A stretch of DNA of 64,000 nt. Origin: Galaxea fascicularis (Eukaryota; Cnidaria; Anthozoa; Scleractinia; Euphylliidae). Location: positions 12,831,306-12,895,305 of the forward strand of contig OX419341.1 of the NCBI GenBank assembly GCA_948470475.1, read 5' to 3'. The stretch's first letter is position 1; each line of letters opens with the position of its first letter. The position numbers and the translations under genes are program-made. The notes under the pieces were generated by a model. The model saw only the letters and a list, made by a program, of their open reading frames with translations, was not told the DNA's origin and did not search any database. This document shows positions 48,099-58,900 of this stretch, piece by piece.

Positions 48099-49580
48099 TT
48101 CAGATCTTACAAATCGACCTATGGCCTTATACTGGCTTGTTTCTGTGTGCTTGCAGGTCTAGCATTTGTCTTTATATTGACTTGAAAGACACAGAATTTG
48201 ACTTGAATTTTGCTTTTCATTAAATTAACTGTTGTCGTTATGTTTTGGTAACGAAAATGCTATCTTAAAACACGTAAATACGGTCTTTTAGAGGATTAGT
48301 GTTGATTCTCTGTTATAGGGTTGAAATATCTGTCTGGATTTGCAAAAAGGTACCTCCAGGATTTTTTAGCAACAGTCTCATTTCAGGCTTGTTCAGTACT
48401 TGACCAGTTTTTCTTTGTCCTTCTGTTTTTAGTACACAAAACCCCCTAACAAGCTGCAGTAGACAAAAAAATGTGTTTTTAATGCTATTTACATCTTCCC
48501 CCCCCCCCCTCCCCCACCTCTCCCCTACATATCATTTCCCACAATTGTCTTTGTGTCATAAGTCACTAATTTGAAATCAGCGCGCGCGTTAGAAGTTGTT
48601 TTCAGTGGTCGGTTAATTTTCTACATTTGTTTTTGGCCGCCTACAGTGAAGTTTTCCGGAAGGCATCATTAAGCCTTATGAAGGAACAATTCTCACGATT
48701 GGCAAGGTCTGCCGTCGTCCAATATGTTACCGTATTCCGTCTCATTTCGGCTAAACGGGTGGGACACCGATCTCGGGCTTGAGACGGAAAGGCATCATAT
48801 TGCGAGCTTTGCTGTGGGCAGTGACGAGTCTCTGGCCTGAAAAGGTAGTTTGTAGGAGTCAGATCTATTCGGCGAGAGCAAAATTAAAGCTGATTTGTGA
48901 CCAGGCCAGAGACTTAGTTAAATTTTCTTGTCAATACCGCCCTCTAGTTGTCCGTTTGAAAACGAATGGGTACATCCGGGATCTTGAATAAATCGACTGT
49001 GTCAGCAAAGTTTACATGTGATGATTTATGTGGAGAAAGCGAGAGTTCAGTATTGAGAGAGAGAGTAATTTGATGATACTTTGCCCGTATCAAGTGTGGA
49101 AACATTGTGCCTGGTTTGGTTGTGGAGAGCTTTATCAGTGCCGCGAACGTGGATAATTGTGTGATTTCCTCAACTTGTTGACAGACGGATTTCAGGTATG
49201 TCGTGGTGCTCGTGTTATAAGAATAGTGTGTGCAAGCCTAAAAACGCTTCGTGAGTGTTTAGCTGAAGTGATTTTGTCTTAGACAACCGATTCTGGGCTC
49301 AAGAACGGTAAATTCTGGATCTGTTTTAGTCGGGCATCTCGCTCTGAGCCTCATAGTTTGCGAGACTGAAAGTTCATAATTTCTGTGCTTTTAATAAATG
49401 TTGTTTATTTCATTACAAATCTGTCGCTTTTGCCAAGATCGACTTGTCGTCTGTTTCCAGCGATTAATTTGTCCATTTAAGCCCTACCTAGCGACATTCA
49501 GCTGTATTTTATTCACCTCAAGGGTCAAATTGTTACAACGCGCTTGAAATTTCTGTAGGCACCTTTTTACAAATTCAGAC

Positions 49581-49584
<4 letters not shown>
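48099..49584. repeat. 1576-bp tandem duplication, copy 2
   Basis: The second copy is cut at its right end by an AT microsatellite where copy 1 continues into 90 further bases. Because even the homopolymers match, this is either very recent or an unresolved overlap placed twice beside the gap. Confidence 0.9.
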
Positions 49585-49616
<32 letters not shown>

Positions 49617-49711
49617 GCAGTTAATGTTCACCGCTGAATCCAGGATAGTGCTCTACAATAAAGGAGCTGTGACAGTAATCTTTCTATATATATATATATA
49701 TATATATATAT
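49583..49711. repeat. Two AT microsatellites
   Basis: AT runs lie at about 49583-49613 and 49685-49711, separated by 71 bases of mixed sequence. The following 49712-49849 shows nothing recognisable. Confidence 0.9.
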
Positions 49712-49849
49712 GTAATCACAATATAGAGAAGTCTTTACTGGAGTCATGGCTCAAGTCCTGTGGCATTGCCATATTGGTTTATCTGTAAATGCTAATATTG
49801 AGAAAATAATTGTGGAGTTCCGCTTTTAGGCTTGCCTAAATATATATAT

Positions 49850-50880
49850 CAACGGTATATGCAAAAGATGGGAGTTTCTGGTGGCGCGACCACTTACTTC
49901 GCCACGTGTTAAAAACTTCGAAGAGAGATAAGCAGGAGCGGCGCCAGTCATACATTAAAAAGCAAGCACGGCGTCGCGGAGATATAGTTGAGATTTAATA
50001 GGTAGCCAGTGCAGTTCTTTCAGGAGCAGAGTAACGTGGTCAAATTTTCTAGAACCACAGATAATCCTGGCTGCAAAGTTCTGGACAGCTTGGAGCTTTG
50101 GGAGGTTGGTGGCCGCTGCACTGGACCAGACGGAGGAACAATAAAACAACTTACTAAACACTAAAGTATTAATTATTGTAATTAAAGTCGATCTGTCAAA
50201 CACATGCTTAACACGATTAATTTGAGCTAAACTTGAGAAGCAGGAAGAAACTGTTTTAATGATATGCTCTTGAAAAGTAAGGCTCGAGTGGAAAGTCACG
50301 CCCAGGTCTTTAACGACGTGCACCGGTGTTAATTCTTTTCCTAAGACGGAGAGACGAATAACCGGGAGATTTTGTAACCTTTGTCGACTTCCATAAACAA
50401 TAAGCTTAGTTTTATCAGGGTTCAAAAGAAGACGATTTTTGAAAGCACCAGTTTCGGATATGTAGAAGGTCAGCATTCAAGTCAGCAACAGCCTTAGCCC
50501 AGTCATGGACTGGGAACTGAAGAAATGTAAAGTTTTGTGTCGTCGACGTAACTTTCGGTAAGACAGGATCGGGGGACGAGTGGTAGATCGTTTACATAAA
50601 TACTAAACAAAATGGGTCCAAGAATGCTTTCTTGTGGCACGCCGGATACAACGGGTAGAGGATCAGACAACTCAGAATTTATGCGTACTACTTGTCGTCT
50701 GTCGGAGAGATAGCTAGTGAACCAGGCAACGCTTGATGGCGAAATTCCAGTATCCAGAAGTTTATTGAGCAAGATTCCATGATTTATTGTATCGAAAGCC
50801 TTGCTCATATCAAGTAAAACAACAGCGGTAGTTTCACTAAAGAACCAAGAAGGATGACTTATAATCCTGTTAACAAAAAT
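49850..50880 (-). pseudogene. CR1/L2-type LINE reverse transcriptase fragment, frameshifted
   Basis: On the minus strand the reverse transcriptase core reads LLDMSKAFDTI, then GVPQESILGPILF (normally GVPQGS, so the G is mutated), then YVDDTKLY, followed after a frameshift near 50500 by the thumb/C-terminal region with LLLNPDKTKLIVYG, VKDLGV and LVFSKLFYCSSVWS. An in-frame stop follows near 49953 and recognisable residues continue to about 49850. Endonuclease and N-terminal parts are absent. It is a dead 5'-truncated copy with no role in the neighbouring genes. Confidence 0.85.
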
Positions 50881-51003
50881 ACAATTAGTAGTATCAGAAT
50901 CTATGTTACAGATGGGAAATGAAGAACTGTTAACTTTAACAATGCTGATACAGCATTTCTCTTATTCTAAAAAGAATCAAATAATATAACCAAATAATGT
51001 ATA

Positions 51004-51676
51004 ATGAGACCATATGAATTCACAAGAATATACCATCCATCACTAGGAAGGTTCTTTGTCAAGCATAAAGGAAATGAAATTTTAGTCGATAACATATTTA
51101 ATCCAAGAGGTAGCGGTGTTTTGGAAACAATAACTAAACCATTAAAAAGCGTTTTCAAACCGCTGGCAATCAAGAGCGGATCAGAACGACTAGGAACGAA
51201 ACTCGGGGAAAAAGCGGTGATTTTATTCTGAAAAAATTGGAAACCAAATTTAGAAAAAAAAGCCTATACAAAAAACAACCTATGCAAAAAATACCTGAAG
51301 AATCAACCGATGATATTATAAATCGTCTTATTTCAGGATCAGGAAGGAATGAATTATATAAATGGCTTTTAGATCAAACGAATTGTTACAACGAAATGAA
51401 TCAGTTCGTTGTCAACTAGATGATGTTCTTAGAACACCTGGAAATAATCAACATCAGATCAAAAAAGGATACAAGTTTACTACTAATGACAGATTAATAA
51501 CGATTAATGGTGCCTTACATGTATATTTAACAAGTTCAGATAATGGTCTTGATCAACTAGGCCGGTCGAATTTAGCCGAACAGAGACAACACCAAAAAGC
51601 CATAATAATGCTGAAGATAATTAATGTCCTAACAGCTTCACATCTGTCTGATATGTTTATTCGAAATAATTCATGA
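51004..51676 (+). pseudogene. Broken reading frames, possibly Polinton/Maverick-like structural gene remnant
   Basis: A 75-codon frame (51004-51231) is followed by a 60-codon frame (51237-51419) and a 104-codon frame (51362-51676), in close succession and partly overlapping. The first begins with a basic, aromatic-rich stretch (TRIYHPSLGRFFVKHKG) and ends in GTKLGEKA-like residues. The combination reminds me of small structural proteins of Polinton/adintovirus-type elements. The resemblance is from memory and weak; no polymerase, integrase or capsid gene lies nearby. Codon use is AT-rich and unlike the surrounding LINE remains, supporting a separate origin. Confidence 0.3.
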
Positions 51677-51714
51677 AGCGACTACGAGTTGCGTTTTTCC
51701 AGGATGAACATTGA

Positions 51715-52100
51715 GCTCCCCCAAAAAAGAACTATTTCAAAAATTTACGGATGCAAAAGTTTGGAACAATCTTCCAATTTCCCTTAAAGAAGAGAAATAC
51801 CTAGAAAGATTAAGAGTAAATTGAAGTTGCTTTTACTACCCGGCATCAACAAATCGGCTAAATAGTTCATGATTTTATGACCAGCCGAGTGTTTTTATAC
51901 CCGATAAAGGACGTCTGCGAGTCTTTTCAACAGCTTCAAAAACTTTTGTGGATAGAATCAGATATAAAGACACTTATTAAACATTAATTTCTTTTGTATT
52001 TTCTTTTTGAATTATTGATGAATTTTTGAAAATTTGATAAAACTCCGTGTTGAAATAAAGATATCTTATCTTATTTTATCCATCCATCCATCCATCCATC
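51715..52100 (+). pseudogene. LINE 3' end with simple-repeat tail
   Basis: The last codons of a LINE reverse transcriptase protein are readable (KVWNNLPISLKEEKY), then one base is missing near 51815 and the frame resumes with KSKLKLLLLPG and a stop near 51866. An untranslated tail follows and ends in GAAATAAAGATATCTTATCT and a CCAT repeat, the usual kind of 3' end for CR1/L2-type elements. It is opposite in orientation to the fragment at 49850-50880, so it is a separate insertion. Confidence 0.7.
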
Positions 52101-52129
52101 TATACATTATAGTGTTTCGTACTTGCATG

Positions 52130-52210
52130 GCTTTTGTGAAGACCAACAGTTGAAATTTTTTTATCAAAACTACCGTGGTGAAATAAAGTTTTCAATCTTT
52201 CCATCCATCC
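52130..52210 (+). repeat. Second LINE-type 3' tail
   Basis: GTGGTGAAATAAAGTTTTCA followed by a CCAT repeat mirrors the tail just upstream, suggesting a very short truncated insertion of a related element. Confidence 0.45.
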
Positions 52211-52344
52211 TTATTTAAAAGATCTTCTGATCTCCTCAGAGAATTGTGGTGGCTTAATCTTGAAGTAATGAGAGAACGCAAAAGCCGTCACAAAGCTTGC
52301 TCTCTACAATGTTGGTATCAAACCACGTGATCGCCAGCTGCAAT

Positions 52345-52466
52345 GGGCATATTCATTCTTTCATTCGTTCGTTCGTTCGTTCGTTCATTCAATATGTTCA
52401 TCGGTTCACTCACTCAACCACTCACTGACTCACTCGCTCATTCATTCCTTCATTCATTCATTGTGC
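52345..52466. repeat. ATTC/GTTC simple repeat
   Basis: An impure tetranucleotide tract of TTCG and TTCA with CACT variants. From here to 52704 nothing else is recognisable; it is probably the intron before the first visible exon of the next gene. Confidence 0.85.
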
Positions 52467-52704
52467 ATTAATCGAAAATGTTTCAAAACTAATGCATTAG
52501 CCTGTTGCAGTGTATTTCTGCCTGTTTATTTATTTGCTGTCAGGACAAATTGAGCCTAACTCGAGCTCGACTGTAAGATAATCAATGTCCTTTTGGCGCA
52601 GGGGTCAGAGGAAAGGTATTTAAACAAAGAAGTGCAACTTGCAGATTGAAAGATTAGCTTCGTTTACAAACTTGACCAGCTCTACTTCGACTTTTTTGTT
52701 TCAG

Positions 52705-52956
52705 ATTCTCAGCCACCATCATTTGGTGCATCATGCCCCTCGCGTCCGTTACAGTTTTATGCAGAAAAAGGAAGGTTATCAGCATTAGTGAACTGGACCA
52801 ATCCTGTTGCTACTGACAACTCAGGATTAACGCCTGAAGTAACTTCAAACTACTAATCACCTCATAGGTTCAGTCGGGGAACTCACGTAATAACGTACAT
52901 TGCAGTGGACCAATCAGGAAATAAGGCTACTTGCACATTTAGTGTCAAAGTAATAG
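52705..52956 (+). pseudogene. Exon 1, HYR domain with in-frame stop
   Basis: 252 bases, acceptor TTTCAG, donor G|GTAATG, phase 1 both sides. The frame reads a normal HYR module: a CPSRP start, VNWTNPVATDNSG, and VITYIAVDQSGNKATC. A TAA at 52854-52856 interrupts it where a glutamine would fit (CAA to TAA, one change). The rest of the exon is intact. Confidence 0.7.
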
Positions 52957-55900
52957 GTAATGAAATAGTATAAAAACGTCATGACGCCGTCACAGATGAT
53001 GGAAAACAGTTTTCACTGTCAGGACGATTTCATGTATCTTTCTAGGGGTTCTTTAAGTTTAGATCTTTTAAGTGTGACTTGGCATGGTTTCATGCATATC
53101 GAGGAAGCTCTTTGGTAGTGAAAACATTCACAATGTATGTACAATAGACACTCATCCAGTGACTTCTGTGGAAATGAGGACGATATAAGAATTATCAGGG
53201 AGTTATTCATTATCCATATAGGTACAAATTTTATCTTGATTAAGACGTGTTTTATTAGATGCAAATTTTACTGAATGTATACACATGATTTGTCATTATC
53301 CCTCTTTTAACTTAAAAAAAAATGTTTCCTTGCTAATTCACATAAACTCATGTCGTTTTCTCATATCACAAGTGATCATTTGCAGATCACTGACATTTTC
53401 ACCTGGAGGTCCACTGGGCATGAGCAGTTGTGGAAATCATTATGGATCAATGTGTAACTTCTCTTGTTCTATCGGTCATCGAATTAATGGCTTATCGACA
53501 GTCATGTGCAATGCACGGAGCAGCTGACCTCCAGTATTCTGGGACAATCCTCCACCAACATGTCAAAGCCGGTGAGGGTACTGCTAAATATAAAAATCGG
53601 TTATTTTTTTGCTTACTGAAGGCTGAAGCATTTCAATGGTCGAAACCATCCAGTACTAGGTCCTTAGGCGGAACGATTTTATCAATCTGTACAATTTTCA
53701 TTCCTTTTGTCATCACAAAAGGGGTTAAAATCAAAACAAACTTCCTACGAAATAAACTAAGCCGTCACTAGCAGCCCAAGAAGAAGTCGAAGTAACTATA
53801 CTTCTGAATACACAATTACTGTAGTGAAGAAAAACAGTGTTTATACATAAGGTAAATGCTAGGTCATTTTGTAGGCGTGAACGGATGAATCGGACTCATG
53901 TATCACAATTTCTTTTGTTTATCCTTTTTAAGTGCTAGGGTGGTGTTAATATATGTTAGTTCACATGACAAAACAAGCACAGAGAGATTTCTGCTGTATC
54001 AGTGGCCAAACGGCGCGATTGCTAAAATTTGTTTATTCAATCGAGCGTACTCTCTTTTTTTTGTAAGAACATTGAGGCTGAGATTAACCAAAATTTGAAG
54101 TACCTGCTAAGAACATGCCCAGGTTGAGAGTCAGTAAGACCGTTTTTGTTTTGCTCATTTGTTTTTATCGCGTTGTGAACCTCTGTAATCAATGCTTTTT
54201 CTAAAGCCAAATTTATCAAGAGTTGATTAGCGCGACCTTTTGTTCGCGGTATCCGAGCAATCCACACATTTTGATAGGTTTCCTGGTCACGTCCGCATCA
54301 GCATTGATTTATTGAATGACAGTCGAACTTCTCCATAACGGCCACCTTGGGGGCAGACATCTCTATTTTGCTCGCTTATTTTCTTTAAAGGAGTAGTGTA
54401 CTATGTACACATGAAGGTTTTCTGCGTTTTCACTACAAAATCTGGTGACTTAATGTCGCTCTGTGAACCTTTATGTTCAATGGTTTTTGTAAAGCTAAAT
54501 TTACCAGCAGTTGGTTGGCGCGACATTGTATGTATACCATGTAACTTAAGAACACCTCAAGACCGTTTTCAGGCTAAAATCGCGAAAACGAAAAAACATA
54601 CTGTAACAATGTCGAACCTCAGCTCTAGAACTAGACGTTCTTATAAAAAAGGGAGTGTAGGCTTAAACGTGTACTGACGAGCTCATCTTAAGGTACAACG
54701 TCACAAATCGTCAAACTACTTTTATGTTTATGTATTAAACAATGATCCGTCATAAGTTTCGTAATAAGGTTTTGTCCTTTCAGCGATTAGGTGTGTCTCT
54801 CTTCCCACTCCATCTAATGGCTTGAAAATCGGGTGCTCTGATCCGTTATCCGAACAATATGGTGTGGTTTGCAGTTTCTCGTGTAAAGTTGGTCACAACT
54901 TGACTGGTTCGTCAAGGCGGCAGTGCCTTAAAAACGAGACTTGGAGTGGACTGGATACATCTTGTCAAGGTACGGTTACGAAAAAATGCATTTCACAAAT
55001 AAAAAGGCCAAACTGTATCTTTATATATAACATGCCCCTTTCTAAAAAACACAGGAAAGAAACGTATACTGAGCCAAAGCGCAATGTCGAGGTAAAGTGG
55101 TGTGATTAATGCCTTCTTTAGTTCGTTCTTTTTACAAACAGTCATCCTGTACTCTATGAGCACTTGTTGTGCTCAGCAGAAAGGAGCTTCAGGAATTTAA
55201 TTTCAAAAACACTTAAGTAGGTATCCGTTTATGCAGCATGTGAGAGTGATAAGTTGTGCAGCTTGTGAGAGTAATATGTTTGTTTGCAGACAAAATGTCC
55301 CCTTCATTCAGCAACGGCTGTCCCGAGAACATGGTCTTTTATCTTGCTAAATGTTCAACCTTCGCTCAAGTCTCTTGGAGTGAACCAGCAGTGACTGACA
55401 ACTCTGGTCATGTGATAATCAGTTACCCTGCTGTGCGGCCTCCAGCCAACATAAGCCTTGGTTTGTATGATGTTTTAAAGTATTCCGCAAGAGATGCCGA
55501 GGGAAACAGAGCAAACTGTAGCTTCATCGTACAAGTCGCAAGTACGAGATTTCCTTTATTTTGATGTGATGTGGTAAAGAGACATAAGACTAACTGGACA
55601 AGAATATGGGGCACCGTTTGTAAATCTATTATTTCGACTAAATTGATGCCGATTTTTTCATTTTTTATAAATCAGGCTGTGTCTTACAAATTTATTTACA
55701 TATCATGAAGTTAGGCAAAGCAGTTGTAAATCTCTTATTTTTAAATAATGAATTGATACACCTGGCGAACTTCATCATTTATAAATAAATTTGTAAGACA
55801 CAGCCTGATTTATAAATAACGAAAAAAACGCCATGCATACGCCTTATTCCAAAATGGCGACGATTTTGTTATTCCTTTGTGTCCATGTTAATTGGCCCTT

Positions 55901-58900
55901 GTTGCCTCGTTTTAAGCTAAAAATTCTATTGTATTCTGCAGATGCGATCGAGGCAAAGAGGGCTAATTAACATGAATATAAAAGAATAATAAAATTGTCG
56001 CCATTTTGGAATAAGGTGTATTTTGTCTAAATAATAACTTTACAGACGGCGCCCCATACAAGAGGCAACACACTTGATTTTCTAATATACCTCGAAGTAT
56101 TTCTTTATTTGCAGGAAAGTCTTGCCCACCCCTCCAGCCTCCAATCAACGACGCCATAACCTCTCTTTCATGTGGTTGGTCATTTGGTTCCCAGGCATCT
56201 CTGTCTTGTAATCAGGGATATAGACAACGTGGCTCAAGTGTTCGATCATGTGAATCAGACGGAACCTGGTCAGGCAATGTAACTACTTGCAACGGTGAGG
56301 AAAAGAAAAATACCAGGCATATTAATTTAACCAGAGATGTCTGAAACACAAAACGATGCAGACAAGGTTAACATAAATTACTCAATTTTATTTCTGAAGG
56401 GTGCGAAATTTCTAATCTTTCATTTGATTCCGGTCTACTTAAGACGTCATCAGAAAAACTAAGGGAAATCTACTAATGAACAGAAAGGTATTCAATTTAT
56501 CTTATGACTTTCCTTATTTCTTTCCTCCTATCTCCCCACCCGTACATTTTCCCCATTTCGTCTTGGTCTTCGAAATCTTTTCCTTAGATTGTTTCTATAT
56601 CTAGTTTTTAAAGTGCCCGTAACCCTAAACTTTTTTCGCCAAAATATATCTGCTGCTCATTTCAAGTATTACTGTGAAAAAAGTTTTTGATTTAGTTTGA
56701 TCCTCCATCTTCTATGGCTCCGTGAAGTATGGAATTTCGGGCTTAACACACCGCCATTTTGTTTCACGACCTAGATTTGGGAGAACCCTGAGGTCGAGCG
56801 GCTATTGCGACGTCGACCCGGGAACGATCTTTCATTCTCAAGTGTTTCTTTGTAGACGTAGTGTGATAGAAGAGTTCCTCTTTCGAAAACTATCGGGAAA
56901 AGCCTTCCGTTTCGTTGTTCGCGTCTGTAGCAACTTACCAGAGATAGAGAATGGTACAGTACTGCACAGTATACCGATCTACGTTCGGTGATTACCGAGC
57001 ACCGGTTGGGCAGAAAAGACACAAAAGATGGGTAAATTTTATGAAACTCAAACATTATTCAGCGCAGCGGCAAACATCTAAAAATATCCAAAACAGTTAA
57101 CATATGATTTTTTTCATAAACATCATTCACATTCATCTCTTTCACGGGAACATATGAACCCACAATTGACCAGTTCCAACGACAGCTCTCTCGCAGTTGT
57201 GAACGCAGCTTGTTTACGCAATTGCATAAATTGCGTTCAAAACTGCGAGGATCACTCTTCATTAATTTTGATCTCATTATAATTAGCCTCAGAAGTTATT
57301 TAGTTGAATTAGTGAAAAAAATTCAGGTTTTCAACGGGGTTTGAACCCCTGACCTCGCGATGCTCTAACCAACTGAGCTATGAAGTCACTAACATTGGGA
57401 GGAGGTCAATTGTGGGTTCATATGTATGTATGAACTGCGGAAATGAAAGAACTCAAGCCTCGTTGAAGTACTGAATCTTATTTCAGGCTTCTTTACTCAA
57501 TTGCATAAATTGCGTTCACAACTGCGAGGATCATCCTGCATTTGAACAAAGTATTGGCACTTCAGCTCCTAAAATCGTGTTTAATTCCCTCTTCGTGGCA
57601 GCTACTGGGCTCGAATAAAACATTCGAAAGTTCGACACGCTCGAAACGATTGAAACGCGGCCAAAATATGAAACATTTGCGGAAACACTTCAACTGATTG
57701 TGTTGAGCAATTCTAAGAACTAAACGCACGATGCAAACGCTAATCCTATGTGCACGAAAATTTCCATGATTGCCGACGAACCCAAACATGAAACTCTGAA
57801 CATGTCGAGGCCACTGCTTCACTAATCCGATAGACAAGAAAGCCATCCTGGTTTGTACTTAAATGTCTGTTTCCTTCTATTCTCCCAGTAATACATAAGA
57901 TTGTCAACCTTTCCTTGGAAACTGGTCGGATGCCTGAAATACTTAAACAAGCTATACTTAAACCATTGCTCAAAAAGCCCTCTCTGGATTCGAACGACTT
58001 AAGGAACTATAGGCCCATTTCTAATCTTCGTTTCATATCCAAAACCATTGAAAAATGTGTTGCTAAACAGCTGACTCAATACTTAGATATCAATGACCTT
58101 GGTGAAACATATCAATCAGCCTATAAGAGGAACCATAGTGCAGAGACAGCTCTTATTAGAGTCCACAATGACATAGCTATGGCAATAGATCAACATCGTT
58201 CAGTTATCCTAGTACTTCTCGATCTCTCGGCTGCATTCGATACTGTCGATTATGGTATCCTCCTCTTGCGACTGTCCAATCGTTTTGGAATTAATGGAAC
58301 TGTATTGGAATGGTTTCGATTATATCTTTCTGATCGTACACAGTTTGTGCAAGTTAATGGTGCGTGCTCTGCTTCTCATGTTCTTGAGTTTGGTGTACCG
58401 CAGGGATCCGTTCTTGGCCCGTTGTTATATTCAATGTACACATCCCCTCTTGGCGAGATTGCTCGACGTCATCAAATGCTCTACCACTTTTATGCCGATG
58501 ACACTCAGCTATATATTACGTTCAGGACGTCGTCTGTTCCTGATATGAATCTGAGTAACACGAAATTGGTAAACTGTGTTCGGGACATGGACGCATGGAC
58601 GTCCATGGATGCTTTCCAACAAGCTGAAATTAAATAAAGACAAGTCTGAAGTTCTCGTAATATCCTCTTGCTATCGACCTCGGCCACCACTATCTTCTGT
58701 TGATATATGTAATGAGACTGTATCCTGCTCCCCTAGTGCACGCAATATTGGACTTATCTTGGATCAGTCCCTTTGTATGGTTCCTCATGTCAATGCAGTC
58801 TGTCAATCGTCCTTTTTCCATCTTCGTAACATTGGTTTCATTCGCAAATATCTTACTTACGATGCTACTAAGATCATTATTCATGCCTTCGTAGTTTCTA

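Noticed and set aside
46523..49584. The two 1486-base direct repeats as LTRs of a retrotransposon
   Set aside because: Only 90 bases lie between them, they lack TG...CA ends, primer-binding site and polypurine tract; a tandem duplication explains them.
56722..56991. 89-codon frame in intron 5 as an extra exon
   Set aside because: It lacks HYR or Sushi cysteine spacing and phase-1 splice sites and looks like part of an interspersed repeat.
57320..57390. Functional tRNA gene
   Set aside because: There is no room for an anticodon arm between the A and B boxes; it is SINE-derived.
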